A DNA stretch of 64,000 nucleotides, from assembly GCA_030410095.1 (NCBI GenBank), contig JAUFRC010000001.1, forward strand, positions 3,413,501-3,477,500, in the 5' to 3' direction. A program made the position numbers and the translations under genes. Positions 16,810-25,782 of the stretch are shown here, piece after piece (within the stretch, counting starts at the first letter, position 1; each line of letters opens with the position of its first letter). The notes beneath the pieces were generated by a model. The model saw only the letters and a list, made by a program, of their open reading frames with translations. It made no database searches and was not told the DNA's origin. Origin of the DNA: Paracoccus cavernae. GTDB lineage: Bacteria > Pseudomonadota > Alphaproteobacteria > Rhodobacterales > Rhodobacteraceae.

Positions 16810-18256
16810 ATGTGCCAGACCTGTTTTGAGACGATCACCGAGGGCGGGCGACAGTACTTTTGTCACTGCAGCAGTCCCATGACGCTAGCTGCGATGCGTC
16901 GGATCGAGGCGGATATTTCCCGGCGGCAAATGTTGGGAGGGATGTCGGCGGTGGTCGGCATGTTCGCAGGGTTTGGGCTGGCTCCGAATGAGGCGCGGGC
17001 ACAAGGTGCCGACCGACCGATCCTGCTAACCAATCTCAACTACTTTGACGGCCACACGCTTAGCCTTCATCGGGGCGCAGACATCTTGATAGAAGATGGG
17101 CGCATTTCCGCTTTTCTCTCGACGGGGCAGGGTCCTGAAGATGTCGAGCATATTGATTGTGGCGGGCGCACCGTCATTCCGGGTCTGATCGACACCCATT
17201 GGCACACGACTTTGGCGGCAATCAGCCAGATTGCGGCAATGACGCAGGATATTGGCTTCGTCCATCTCATGGCTGGCAAAGAGGCGGGTGCGACGTTGAT
17301 GCGCGGTTTTACCACGGTACGCGATGTCGGTGGCCCCGCCTTCGGTTTGCAAGCTGCTATCGATCGCGGCGTTACTGTCGGGCCGCGTATTTTTCCGGCA
17401 GGCGCAATCATCTCGCAGACCTCGGGTCACGGCGATTTCCGCCTGCAGAACAGCCTTCCTATGATGCCGGTCGATCAAGCTGACTATGCCACCAAGGCGG
17501 GTGTCTCGACGATTGCCGATGGCGTGCCTGATGTGTTGCGCCGCACGCGTGAGCAGCTGATGAAGGGGGCAAGCCAGATCAAGATAACGGCGGGGGCGGG
17601 GTCGCCTCTCAATATGACCCGCTGGAATCGCTGCAGTTCACCGAAGACGAGATGCGTGCTGCGGTCGATGCGGCGAGTGATTGGGGAACTTACGTTTGCG
17701 CCCACGTCTATACCTCGCCCGGTATTCGCCGTTGCATTGCGGCAGGCGTGAAGTCGATCGAGCATGGGCAACTGGCTGACGAGGATACCGTGCGGATGAT
17801 GGCCGACACGGGGACCTGGTGGTCGATCCAGCCCTTCCTCGCTGACGAAGATGCCAACCGCTATAGCGACCCCAAGGCGATTGCAGCACAAAAGGAAGTC
17901 GCGGAGGGCACCAAACGCGCATTTGACTGGGCCGATAAGCATCAGGTGAACTGGGCGTTCGGTACGGATATTCTTTATGGCGGCGGTGAAAGTCAGGGGC
18001 GCCAATTAGTCAAGCTTGCGCATTTCATGTCACCTCTGGCTGCACTTCATCGCTCAACCGGTGCGGCGGGGATCTACTGGCACTATCGGGCGGGCGTGCG
18101 CCCTACGAAGGGCGCCTTGGTGTCATTGCTGAGGGGGCCTTGGCTGATCTTCTGGTGATCGATGGCGACCCCGAGACTAGTCTCGATTGGCTTTCGGACA
18201 CCGGCAACCTGCGGCTCATCATGAAGGGCGGCCGCATCTTCAAGAACAACCTGTGA
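16810..18256 (+). CDS. Tat-exported metal-dependent amidohydrolase (frameshifted)
   Basis: ATG 16810 follows GAAAGGGG. The N-terminus carries four cysteines (C2, C5, C18, C20) before a Tat signal at about residue 38 (SRRQMLGGMSAVVGMFAGFG, AEARAQ-like end). The rest is an imidazolonepropionase-like amidohydrolase: VIPGLIDTHWH (two metal-binding His), QIKITAGAG (bridging-Lys position), then after a break near 17600 AHVYTS and SIEHGQL (two more His), FGTDILYGG (catalytic Asp), and after a second break near 18075 a C-terminal RLIMKGGRIFKNN. Expected size about 480 residues. Likely splits a cyclic or linear amide bond in the periplasm. The barrel gene starts nine bases after the stop. Confidence 0.8.
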
Positions 18257-18265
18257 GGAACAGCC

Positions 18266-18991
18266 ATGATGCGTAAACTTTTTGCGGGCGCGGCCCTGTT
18301 TGTGGCCTCGGGGCTTGCGGTCAGCGCCGGAGAGTGGACGGGGCAGGTCACCCCGTATGTCTGGGCTGCCGGCGTCGGGGGTGACATCACTCCCTTCACC
18401 GGCGCGCCCAGTCTGTCCTTCGATAAATCTGCAAGCGAGATTCTCGAGGACGTGGACGGTGCGTTTTTCCTGTCGGGATATGCGCGCCGCGACCGCCTGG
18501 TTCTGATGGGGGATCTGAGCTGGTCATCCAGCTCGAAAGCCGGAGCGATCCCGCCCGGTTTGCCCGCCGAGGCCAAGCTAAAGCAGCGGTCGCTGACCTT
18601 GCTTGCCGGTTGGCGCGCGGTCACCAATGAAGAGATGTCGCTTGACCTTCTGGCCGGTCTTCGGGCGTGGAAGATCAAGGGCAGTGTCGATATCGCCGGA
18701 GGCATGCTTTCGGCCTCGCCCAACAAGGATTTCGTCGATCCTCTCGTCGCAATTCGGGCAAATTTTAAATTGGCTGATAAATGGTCGTCGATTTTCTATG
18801 TCGACTATGGCGGGTTCGGTTCGGGTTCGGACAGCACTAGCCAGATCCTCGCTACGGTGAATTATCAGGCGAACGACAACCTTTGGCTTTCGGCTGGCTA
18901 TCGCCAGCTCAATGTCGATTACCGCAGCGGCGGTACCAAGTTCGACGTGAGCATGGCTGGCCCGTTGCTGGGTGCGACCTGGCGCTTTTGA
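18266..18991 (+). CDS. Outer-membrane beta-barrel protein
   Basis: Intact 241-residue product with a signal peptide (MMRKLFAGAALFVASGLAVS, cleavage near AGE), then alternating-residue strands throughout (WTGQVTPYVWAAGVGGDI, GAFFLSGYARRDRLVLMGDL) and a terminal Phe in LGATWRF, the usual barrel signature. About eight to ten strands. It sits between two exported hydrolases with nine- and ten-base gaps, so co-transcription is likely. A channel that lets the amide substrate enter the periplasm is a reasonable inference; no substrate-binding motif can be read. Confidence 0.75.
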   Translation: MMRKLFAGAALFVASGLAVSAGEWTGQVTPYVWAAGVGGDITPFTGAPSLSFDKSASEILEDVDGAFFLSGYARRDRLVLMGDLSWSSSSKAGAIPPGLPAEAKLKQRSLTLLAGWRAVTNEEMSLDLLAGLRAWKIKGSVDIAGGMLSASPNKDFVDPLVAIRANFKLADKWSSIFYVDYGGFGSGSDSTSQILATVNYQANDNLWLSAGYRQLNVDYRSGGTKFDVSMAGPLLGATWRF

Positions 18992-19001
18992 GGATAGAGA
19001 C

Positions 19002-20051
19002 ATGATCCGTAAGCTCGCTTTCGCGTTTTCCGTGGCCCTGACGGCAGCAGCCCCTGTTGCCGAAGCCTGCACCCGCGTCATTTATCACGGCCCCGACGGC
19101 CGCAATTTGACCGCGCGCTCGATGGATTGGAGCCTGCCGATGGTTTCCAACCTTTGGGTCTTTCCGCGCGGTATGGCCCGAAGCGGCGAGGCCGGCGAGG
19201 GTTCGCTCGAATGGACGTCGAAATACGGCAGCCTCATCGTCTCGGGCTATGATATCGCGACAGTGGACGGCATGAACGAGAAAGGTCTAGTCGCGAATAT
19301 GCTCTGGCTGACCAGTTCGGTTTACCCCGAGCCTGAGGACAAGACGCCGCAGCTCTCGCTGTCGCTCTGGGCGCAGTATTTCATGGACAACTACGCCAGC
19401 GTCGCCGAGGCGGTTGCCGATATGAAGACAAATCCCTTCAATGTCGTCAGTGCCGATGTGCCGATGCAGCCCGGAAGGCTGACGACCGTTCATCTGTCGT
19501 TGTCCGATGCCAGCGGCGATAGCGCGATCCTTGAATGGATCGATGGCGAGTTGCAGGTCCACCACGGTGCCGAATACAACGTCATGACCAATGACCCGCC
19601 CTATCCCGACATGCTGGCGCTCTCGTCCTATTGGAGCGGGGTCAATCCGCGCGAGATGCTGCCCGGCACGACACGAGCGGCCGACCGTTTCGTGCGGGCT
19701 AAGACTTATATCGATATGGTGGTGCAATCGGACGACCGCCGCATTGCGGCCGCCGCAGCCTTTAGCGTGATCCGCAATGCCTCTGTTCCTTATGGCATCA
19801 GTACTGAGGATGCGCCTAACCTTTCCACCACGCGTTGGCGCACAGTGGCCGATCAGAAGGACCGCATCTTCTACGTGGAATCCGCGATCTCGCCAAACGT
19901 GTTTTGGATTGATCTTGAAAAGCTGGATTTCTCCGAGGCGAGCGGTGTGCGCAAGCTCGATCTCGGCGAGGACATGGTTAACCTGCATTCGGGGGAGGTC
20001 TCGGCCGAATTTGTTAAGTCAGAGCCTTTCCGGTTCGAGGCCGTGCCGTAA
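19002..20051 (+). CDS. Exported choloylglycine hydrolase/penicillin V acylase family amidase
   Basis: Intact 349-residue product. The signal peptide ends PVAEA, followed directly by Cys23 (EACTRVIYHG), the expected N-terminal nucleophile of this Ntn-hydrolase family, freed by signal removal. Family positions visible: TARSMDWSL (Asp of the active site), GMNEKGLVANMLWL (Asn region), YNVMTNDPPY (second Asn region) and a late Arg. Known members cleave linear amides such as bile salts, penicillin V or N-acyl homoserine lactones. The lack of a gut context favours another N-acyl amide. It closes the symporter-amidohydrolase-barrel gene set; nothing obvious terminates it. Confidence 0.8.
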   Translation: MIRKLAFAFSVALTAAAPVAEACTRVIYHGPDGRNLTARSMDWSLPMVSNLWVFPRGMARSGEAGEGSLEWTSKYGSLIVSGYDIATVDGMNEKGLVANMLWLTSSVYPEPEDKTPQLSLSLWAQYFMDNYASVAEAVADMKTNPFNVVSADVPMQPGRLTTVHLSLSDASGDSAILEWIDGELQVHHGAEYNVMTNDPPYPDMLALSSYWSGVNPREMLPGTTRAADRFVRAKTYIDMVVQSDDRRIAAAAAFSVIRNASVPYGISTEDAPNLSTTRWRTVADQKDRIFYVESAISPNVFWIDLEKLDFSEASGVRKLDLGEDMVNLHSGEVSAEFVKSEPFRFEAVP

Positions 20052-20567
20052 TTCGTCGACTATCACGTTTTCACGAGCCGTTGGCGAATGGGTGTTGGGG
20101 GCGGCCCCAGCACCTTGGTTACGACCGAATGCGTTTGCCAGGATTGCAGCCCCGTGGCTGGCTAAGGTTGCGGAAGAGTTGGTGCTCTCCTGTGGGCAGG
20201 GGCAGGGAGGGTTTCTAGGTCATCCTGTAAGCCTTTGTTTTTTCATGCATGCCTTCCCTGTCGGTTGTGCGGGCAAGTTGTTGTTTTAAATCTTAAAGGC
20301 CCGTTCTGTCGGGATCACCATGAAATCAAGCATTTGCGTCTCATTTAGGGGTTTTCACTTTGTTTCGTTGAACCGGAGCGAGACGACGGAACTCCAGCGC
20401 GCCCGCGACCCTCTTCAGGTGATCGGGGAGAATCGGGCATAAGTCGAGCGGGAAACCTTCGAATTGCAGTGACTGAAATACTGCGCCACTTCCTCCGTCG
20501 TTACGCCAGCCTTGGCCATAAAGCGGCGCGCGGCAGGTCGTGCGGAGTGCCGTGGTCGGGCCGGAGA
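20052..20567. other. Intergenic region with an unsupported minus-strand frame
   Basis: No gene with clear support. A minus-strand frame across 20344-20604 (ending AGALEFRRLAPVQRN) has coding-like composition in its second half and may be a fragment of a lost gene, but it has no recognisable start or family and overlaps the end of the next gene. Confidence 0.35.
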
Positions 20568-20984
20568 CTAGCCGCCCGCTTCGGGAAGGATTTCGATCTC
20601 CCATGCGCCTGTCGCATTGACCTGCACGCTATAGGTGCCGGCGCGCTCGATCAGGAAGGTGCCGTCTCCGGCTCCGGCGCGGTGGAGATTCTGGACGACC
20701 GAGCCTGCTTCGTCGAGCAGATAGATCACCATGACGACATCTTTGCTGGTGAAATTCAGCCTGCTCGGGGCGGCGATCTCGAAGCGCGGGGTAATGCTGC
20801 CGCCTTTGCCGGAAAAGCGCGCTATCGCATCGGGAGCGGCGAGGCTGTCAAAGCAGGCAAGCCGGACCTGATCTTGCGCGATAGCCTGACAAAGGGCCAT
20901 GCCTTCGGCAAGATCGCGGGCGGTGGCGGGCAGGGTGGCCAGCAGCAGTACCGAAAGGGCCAGCGTGGCGCGCCAATGCCGCAC
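20568..20984 (-). CDS. Exported protein of unknown function at the end of the PQQ operon
   Basis: About 138 residues from GTG 20984. A signal peptide (LALSVLLLATLPATA) is followed by DLAEGMALCQAIAQDQVRLA and CFDSLA, a short Cys-x(n)-RLACFD block seen in several periplasmic proteins of unknown function, and a beta-rich C-terminal half (LNFTSKDVVMVIYLLDEAGS, GTYSVQVNATGAWEIEI) like a carbohydrate-binding or pilus-type sandwich. It lies 46 bases downstream of the pentapeptide gene on the same strand, so it probably belongs to the same transcript. The start is the first in-frame start after a GC-rich hairpin-like stretch. Confidence 0.6.
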   Translation of the reverse strand: MRHWRATLALSVLLLATLPATARDLAEGMALCQAIAQDQVRLACFDSLAAPDAIARFSGKGGSITPRFEIAAPSRLNFTSKDVVMVIYLLDEAGSVVQNLHRAGAGDGTFLIERAGTYSVQVNATGAWEIEILPEAGG

Positions 20985-21030
20985 GGAAGGAAAGCGGCGG
21001 GCGGGCTCGGACCGTCCGCCGCAAGGGGAT

Positions 21031-21650
21031 TTACCAGTCGACGGGGCATCCGGTGCAGTTCTCCATGTGGACGCCCTCCCAGATCGCATAGGGGATGCGG
21101 TTGCCCTCCATCTTCGCATTGGCGAAATCGGCATTGTAGAACTTGGTTTCCATCAGATTGGTCGCGACCAGCGTCGCGCCCACGAATTTCGACTTGGGTG
21201 CCATTGCGGCCTCAAGCGAGGCCGCGGTCAGATTGGCCCCGAGAAATCCGCACCCGATAGGCGCGTGTAATCGAGATTTGCGCCGGTCAGATCTGCGTCG
21301 CGAAAGCTCGCGCCCTGCAGCTGGCCGACCTCGAGAATGGCGCCGGTCAGGTTGGCGCCGCTCAGATCCGCGCCCTTCATGTCGACGCCGAACAGATTGG
21401 CGCGCATCAGGTTCGCCCCTTTGAGGTCGATGCCGTTCAGCTTCATGCCGCGCAGATCGGCATGGCGCAGATCCGCGCCGGGGCAGGCCGCGCCGGGGCC
21501 GATTTCGCAGCCGCCGATGACCAGAGGCCCTTCTCGCGGAGTGGGCTCGTCCACGATCACCGGAAAGCCGGCCTGCGACAGCGGCTCGTTGGCGGCTGCC
21601 AAGCCTGTCGTCACCACCAGCGCGGCGACGATAGAGACGAATTTGATCAT
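21031..21650 (-). CDS. Exported pentapeptide-repeat protein (frameshifted)
   Basis: ATG 21650 opens a product with a signal peptide (MIKFVSIVAALVVTTGLAAA). After CEIGPGAACPGADLRHADLR come consecutive pentapeptide repeats (GIDLKGANLMRANLFGVDMK, ADLSGANLTGA, ADLTGANLDYTRL). The frame breaks near 21240 and resumes GANLTAASLEAAM, then NADFANAKMEGNR, ending ENCTGCPVDW. Restored length about 206 residues. The right-handed repeat helix is established for this family; it usually serves protein interaction. It lies 58 bases after exaA on the same strand. Exported pentapeptide proteins in alcohol dehydrogenase operons are rarely described; a stabilising or anchoring role would be inference. Confidence 0.75.
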
Positions 21651-21708
21651 GATATGCTCCGTTGGGAAAAGCGGGGCCGGAAACCGGCCCCGCAGCCATC
21701 TGCGATGC

Positions 21709-23561
21709 TTAGTTGCTGGCGGTCAGGAGCTCGTCGGGGATCTCGAAGACCCAGAAGGAGCCGCCCTGGCTGACCTGCGTGGTCAGCGTCGCCATATCGC
21801 CGCCCCAAAGCGGAACCGCGCCGCCGTAGCCCGAGGCGATGCCGAGATATTGCTTGCCGTCCAGCTCCCATGTCACGGGCTGCGAGACGATGCCCGAGCC
21901 GGTGTTGAAGGTCCAAAGCTGCTCGCCGGTCTCGGCATGGAAGGCTTTCACGAAACCGTCCGAAGTGCCGGTGAAGACCAGATCGCCTGCAGTGGCAAGC
22001 GCGCCTGCCCACAGCGGGAATTCCTCCTTGTGCTCCCACTTCTTCTCGCCGGTGGCCGGATCGAAGGCGCGCAGGACGCCGATATGGTCATCAAACAGCT
22101 TCTTGATGCGGAAGCCTTGGCCCAGATAGGCGGCGCCTGCCTGATAGGTGACGTTCTCGGTCCAGTAATCCTCGCTCCAGTGGTTGGCGGGGACATAGAA
22201 CAGGCCGGTCTTCTGGCTATAGGCCATCGGGTTCCAGTTCTTGCCGCCGAGGAACGGGGGCGAGACCTGAATGGTCGGTCCTTTGTCCTCGCCCTCGGCC
22301 GGAAGCGGCGGGCGCTGGCCTTCGTTCTCGATCGGGCGGCCCGTTTCCAGATCAATGCCCTTGGCCCAAGTGATGCCGTCCACGAAGGGGAAGGCGTTCA
22401 GAAGCGCGGTCGGTTTGTTGATTTCGGTCCCGCGCTGCGAAAGCGCATCGGTATCGGTCACATAGAAGAAGCCGTTGCGGTCGGCGTGGGCACCGGCGCG
22501 GTGCTTGTTTCCGTCCTTGTCGGTGTAGTCGAACAGGATGATCTCGTTGTTGCCCGAGAAGTCCCAAGCATCGTTCGGCGTGTGCTGGTAGAAGCCCACG
22601 ACCTCGCCATCCGTCGGATTCACATAGGCCTGACCCGAGGTGTAAAGGCTGTCGCCCGGCGTGCGTGCCCAGGTGTTCCACGGCGCGGGGTTGCCGGTGC
22701 CGACAACAATCGTGTTGGTTTGCGGATCATAGCTGGCCGATTGCCAAGGGCACCGCCGCCGTGGCTCCAGGCTTCGACCTTGGTGCCGTCCGCGTTGTTG
22801 GGCCAGCTCGGCGCGGCCGGATCGCCGGTGATCGTGCCTTCCGCACCTGCGAGATTGCCTTTGTGGCCTTCGACGAAGGGGCGCATCCAGATCTCTTCTC
22901 CGGTTTCCACATCGCGGGCATAGAGCTTGCCGACGACGCCGAATTCGTCACCCGAGCTGCCGTGGATCAGCATGACGCGGCCGGTGTCCTTGTCCTTCAC
23001 GATGGTCGGCGCGCCGGTCATCGTATAGCCGATCTTGTGATCCTCGAACTTCACGCGCCATTCGACTTTGCCGGTATCTTTGTTGAGCGCATAGATCGAG
23101 GCATCCAGCGCGCCGAAGAAGACCTTGTTGCCGTAGATTGCGGCGCCGCGGTTCACCACGTCGCAGCAGGGGCGGATGTCTTCGGGCAGACGGGCTTCGA
23201 ATTTCCACAACCGCTTGCCGGTCTTGGCATCGAGCGCCCACATCCGCGAATAGGATCCGGTGACATAGATCACGCCGTCATGAACCAGCGCCTGTGTTTC
23301 CTGACCGCGCTGCTTTTCGTCGCCGAAGGAAAAGGCCCATGCCGGTCGCATATGGGCGACGTTTTGCGCGTTGATCTGGGTCAGGGTCGAGTAGCGCTGG
23401 GCGTTGTTGCCCATGCCGTACATCAAGACGTCATTGGTCGTCTCGCTGTCGGCCATGATGTCTTCCCAGGTGACATCTTTGGCCATCGCCGGTGCGGTCA
23501 ACGCGCCGGCACAGGCAAAAGCGATGGCGCTTGCCGCCGTCAGCTTGAGAAAGGCGTTCAT
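21709..23561 (-). CDS. exaA: Quinoprotein (PQQ) ethanol dehydrogenase, ExaA type (frameshifted)
   Basis: ATG 23561 with GGAGGAGA upstream; signal peptide ending APAMA. PQQ-dehydrogenase features: RPCCDVVNRG with the vicinal disulfide over the cofactor, repeated W-motif blades (MWALDAKTGKRLWKFEARLP, EWRVKFEDHKIGYTMTGAPT), and the active-site segment NDAWDFSGNNEIILFD. The position two after the catalytic Asp is Ser, as in calcium-dependent ExaA/PedE enzymes, not Asp as in lanthanide-dependent XoxF/PedH. One break near 22749, in a run of three G, interrupts the frame. About 618 residues, usual for the family. It oxidises primary alcohols in the periplasm and passes electrons to the cytochrome c encoded upstream. 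Confidence 0.9.
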
Positions 23562-23668
23562 CTTGCAGTCTCCTCCGTTGCGGCCGGCGCTGTGCCATGC
23601 CCATGCTTTTGACCGGTAGTGGACCTGCCCCGTATCGGGACGGGCCCTTGTTGGATCGCGCGGCCTTG

Positions 23669-23706
23669 CCCCGCGACCGTCCGCTCCTCCGCCGACGGTC
23701 GCGGGG
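23669..23706 (-). other. Strong hairpin between pedF and exaA
   Basis: CCCCGCGACCGTC (23669-23681) pairs perfectly over 13 bases with GACGGTCGCGGGG (23694-23706). It sits between two same-strand genes; without a T-run it may act in mRNA stability or attenuation rather than full termination. Confidence 0.65.
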
Positions 23707-23717
23707 GCTGCACCCGT

Positions 23718-24395
23718 TTACTGGCGCAGCAGACCCGAGATCAGTTCGCTTGCCATCGGCGCGTGATTGGCGCCGCTACGCAAAAGGAAAGCCGCCTGCT
23801 GCAGCGCGCTGACCGAGCGCGGCGCACCCGAGAGCGCCTCGAATTCCGCGCCGGTCGCGTCGAGCTCGGCGGCAATGGTTTCGACCTCTTCGGGCGTGGC
23901 GGTGGCGGGCAGAGCCTGCACCTTGTCGCGCAAAGCGCTGATGTCGGTGCCGCGCGCGGTCAGCTCGTCGGCGTCGGGGCGGGTCTCGATATAGGTGCGG
24001 ATCGCCCAGATCGCCTCGGGGGTGAGGATGTCGGCGAAGGGCGGCATCTTGACCGCGCCGTTCTGCTCGTAACCGTGCATCACACGGTCGAGATACCATT
24101 CGTCGCCGAAGTCGTTGGCCTCGAGATAGCGCAGATCTGGGGCCAGACCGCCCGAGATGGCCTCCAGGCCGTGGCAGCGGGCACAGTTGCTGTTGAAGCC
24201 CTTGCCGCCGATATCGACGGCTTTGAACAGCACCTCGCCCTCGGCCTCGCGCCAGGGGTTCACGGTGCCGACCTCGTCGGGCAGATCGGGCAGGCCGGTG
24301 GTATCGACCGAGCGGGGCGCGGTATCGCCATGCGCAAAAGCCATGGCCGCGGCAAAAATCACAGGTGCGGCGAGCGCTGCGGGCTTGCGAAGCAT
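23718..24395 (-). CDS. pedF: Cytochrome c-550, electron acceptor of the alcohol dehydrogenase (PedF-like)
   Basis: Intact 225-residue product from ATG 24395, with AAGGA upstream. Signal peptide (ALAAPVIFAAAMAFA), then a single heme-binding motif CARCHG near residue 72 with EAISGGLAPDLRYL behind it and MPPFADILTPEAIWAIRTYI supplying the Met ligand and C-terminal helix. An Ala/Glu-rich tail (SALRDKVQALPA) follows. Cytochromes of this kind accept electrons from PQQ ethanol dehydrogenases. It is first in the minus-strand unit pedF, exaA, pentapeptide protein, exported protein. Confidence 0.85.
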   Translation of the reverse strand: MLRKPAALAAPVIFAAAMAFAHGDTAPRSVDTTGLPDLPDEVGTVNPWREAEGEVLFKAVDIGGKGFNSNCARCHGLEAISGGLAPDLRYLEANDFGDEWYLDRVMHGYEQNGAVKMPPFADILTPEAIWAIRTYIETRPDADELTARGTDISALRDKVQALPATATPEEVETIAAELDATGAEFEALSGAPRSVSALQQAAFLLRSGANHAPMASELISGLLRQ

Positions 24396-24778
24396 TGTTT
24401 CGTCCTTGGTTGCTGGGCTTTGGAAGTGATGCGGAATTGGCCTTCATTTCGGCACAAAGTTTCTCGCGATAAATTGTCCATTGGTCGAATAGGCAATCGC
24501 CATGCAATCGGCATGTCCAAAAATTATCTCTTTGAAACAGGTGGTTGGGTTGAGGACCGGCACGTCCCGAAGGCTCGCGAAAAGCGTGATTTCACCCTGC
24601 ATGATCGGAGGTGAGGTCTTCGGGCGGGATGTTTTCCCGCGCCCGACAGGGAAATTTCCCCGCCTGAATCCATCCCCTGGGCAAGGCAGCCGGACATGTC
24701 GCAAGGCGCGCCGCGAAGGGCGCGCTGCGGAAACACGCGGGGATTCGGGCAGGGGGATTTTGCCGGTTTCGGGGCCGT
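24396..24778. promoter_or_regulatory. Upstream region of the pedF-exaA unit
   Basis: No gene supported. It holds the promoter of the minus-strand pedF unit and includes the motif GATAAATTGTCCA with GGTC two bases further on (24468-24485), which recurs at 26670-26687 before the SoxYZ-like unit. The part near 24600-24778 is the 3-prime trailer of the metallohydrolase gene. Confidence 0.5.
24468..24490. promoter_or_regulatory. Repeated motif, copy A (upstream of pedF)
   Basis: GATAAATTGTCCA, two variable bases, GGTC, two variable bases, AT. It is 73 bases before the pedF start codon. The second copy is at 26670-26692. Confidence 0.5.
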
Positions 24779-25758
24779 TTAGCCCTGCGAAACCAGCGGC
24801 AAGGCGGCAGCTTCCTGATCGGGCCAACGGCGCACGACCGAGCGCATATACTCCTCGGGATTGGCGCCGAGACGGGCGAATTCGGGCACGGGTCCGGCGG
24901 ACATTGCCTCGATCGCGTCAGGCCAAGATCTGCTGCCAGCGCGAGTCTGGCGCGGGTTTTCTCCAGATAGGCGCGGGTCATCAGCAGCGCGGCATCATCG
25001 CGGTGATAGGGGCCGTGACCGGGGATGGTGCCCGAGGGCCTGACCGCGCCCGCTATCCGGTCAAGTGATTGGAGCCAAAGCGAAAAATCTGCATCCGGCA
25101 GGCTGGGCGCACGTTCGAGGAAAAGCATGTCCCCCGCAATGAGCGTGCCGGTCCGGCTATCCGCAATCACGAGATCGGCCGCGGTATGGCCCGCGAGTTC
25201 GGTCAGGTGGAGCTCCCGCCCTCCGATCTCGAGCGGGCCGTTTTGTGTCGCCGTACCGGCCGGATGGGGCTTGGTCCCCGACATCCACGGCCCGAGAATC
25301 GCGTAAAGCGCCGCCGCGAAATCGCTGCCGAATTGCGTGCAGGCGGCGATGGTCGCGGCGGGGGCGATCTGGGGAATATCCGCGAATGCGGCATTGCCGA
25401 ACCAATGGTCGGGGTGGTGGTGGGTGTTGATCACCAGTGCCGTGCCGCCAAGGCGATCGTCGGCAAAGCTGCGGATCGCGGCCCCCATCGCGCCGGTCGA
25501 ACCGGTGTCGATCACCACCGCTCCGGCCTCTGTCTCGAGCAGCGCGATATTGACGATTGCCCCGCCGTTTTCGCGCGAAAAGACCTCGCGCAGACCTTCG
25601 ATCATCCAGACGCCCGAGGCGACCTCGCGCGGATCGAGCGCATAGCTGCGCGATTGCGCGCGGGCGGGGCGCGGGCGCATCGCCAGCGGCAAAAGCCCCG
25701 CCGCCGCCGCCGCGCCGCCGAGTGCTGCCCTGCGGGTGATTTTGGGGCTTTTCTCCAT
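24779..25758 (-). CDS. Quinoprotein relay system zinc metallohydrolase (MBL fold; frameshifted near the end)
   Basis: ATG 25758. Tat-type signal (KITRRAALGGAAAAAGLLPL), then a metallo-beta-lactamase domain: VVIDTGSTGAMGAAI, the zinc motif NTHHHPDHWFGN, ELAGHTAADLVI and a GDMLFLERAP segment, and HGP before the end. The frame breaks near 24920; the corrected C-terminus reads AMSAGPVPEFARLGANPEEY and ends ALPLVSQG at 24779. About 326 residues. Proteins of this family co-occur with PQQ alcohol dehydrogenases, SoxYZ-like carriers and CXXCW proteins, as here; the substrate is not known. It lies 24 bases downstream of the SoxYZ-like gene. Confidence 0.85.
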
Positions 25759-25782
25759 CGGAGCCTCCTGAGCGTTGCGCCT

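Noticed and set aside
21337..22923. 528-codon plus-strand frame across the exaA region
   Set aside because: It is the antisense shadow of the pentapeptide gene and exaA, both identified by clear family motifs.
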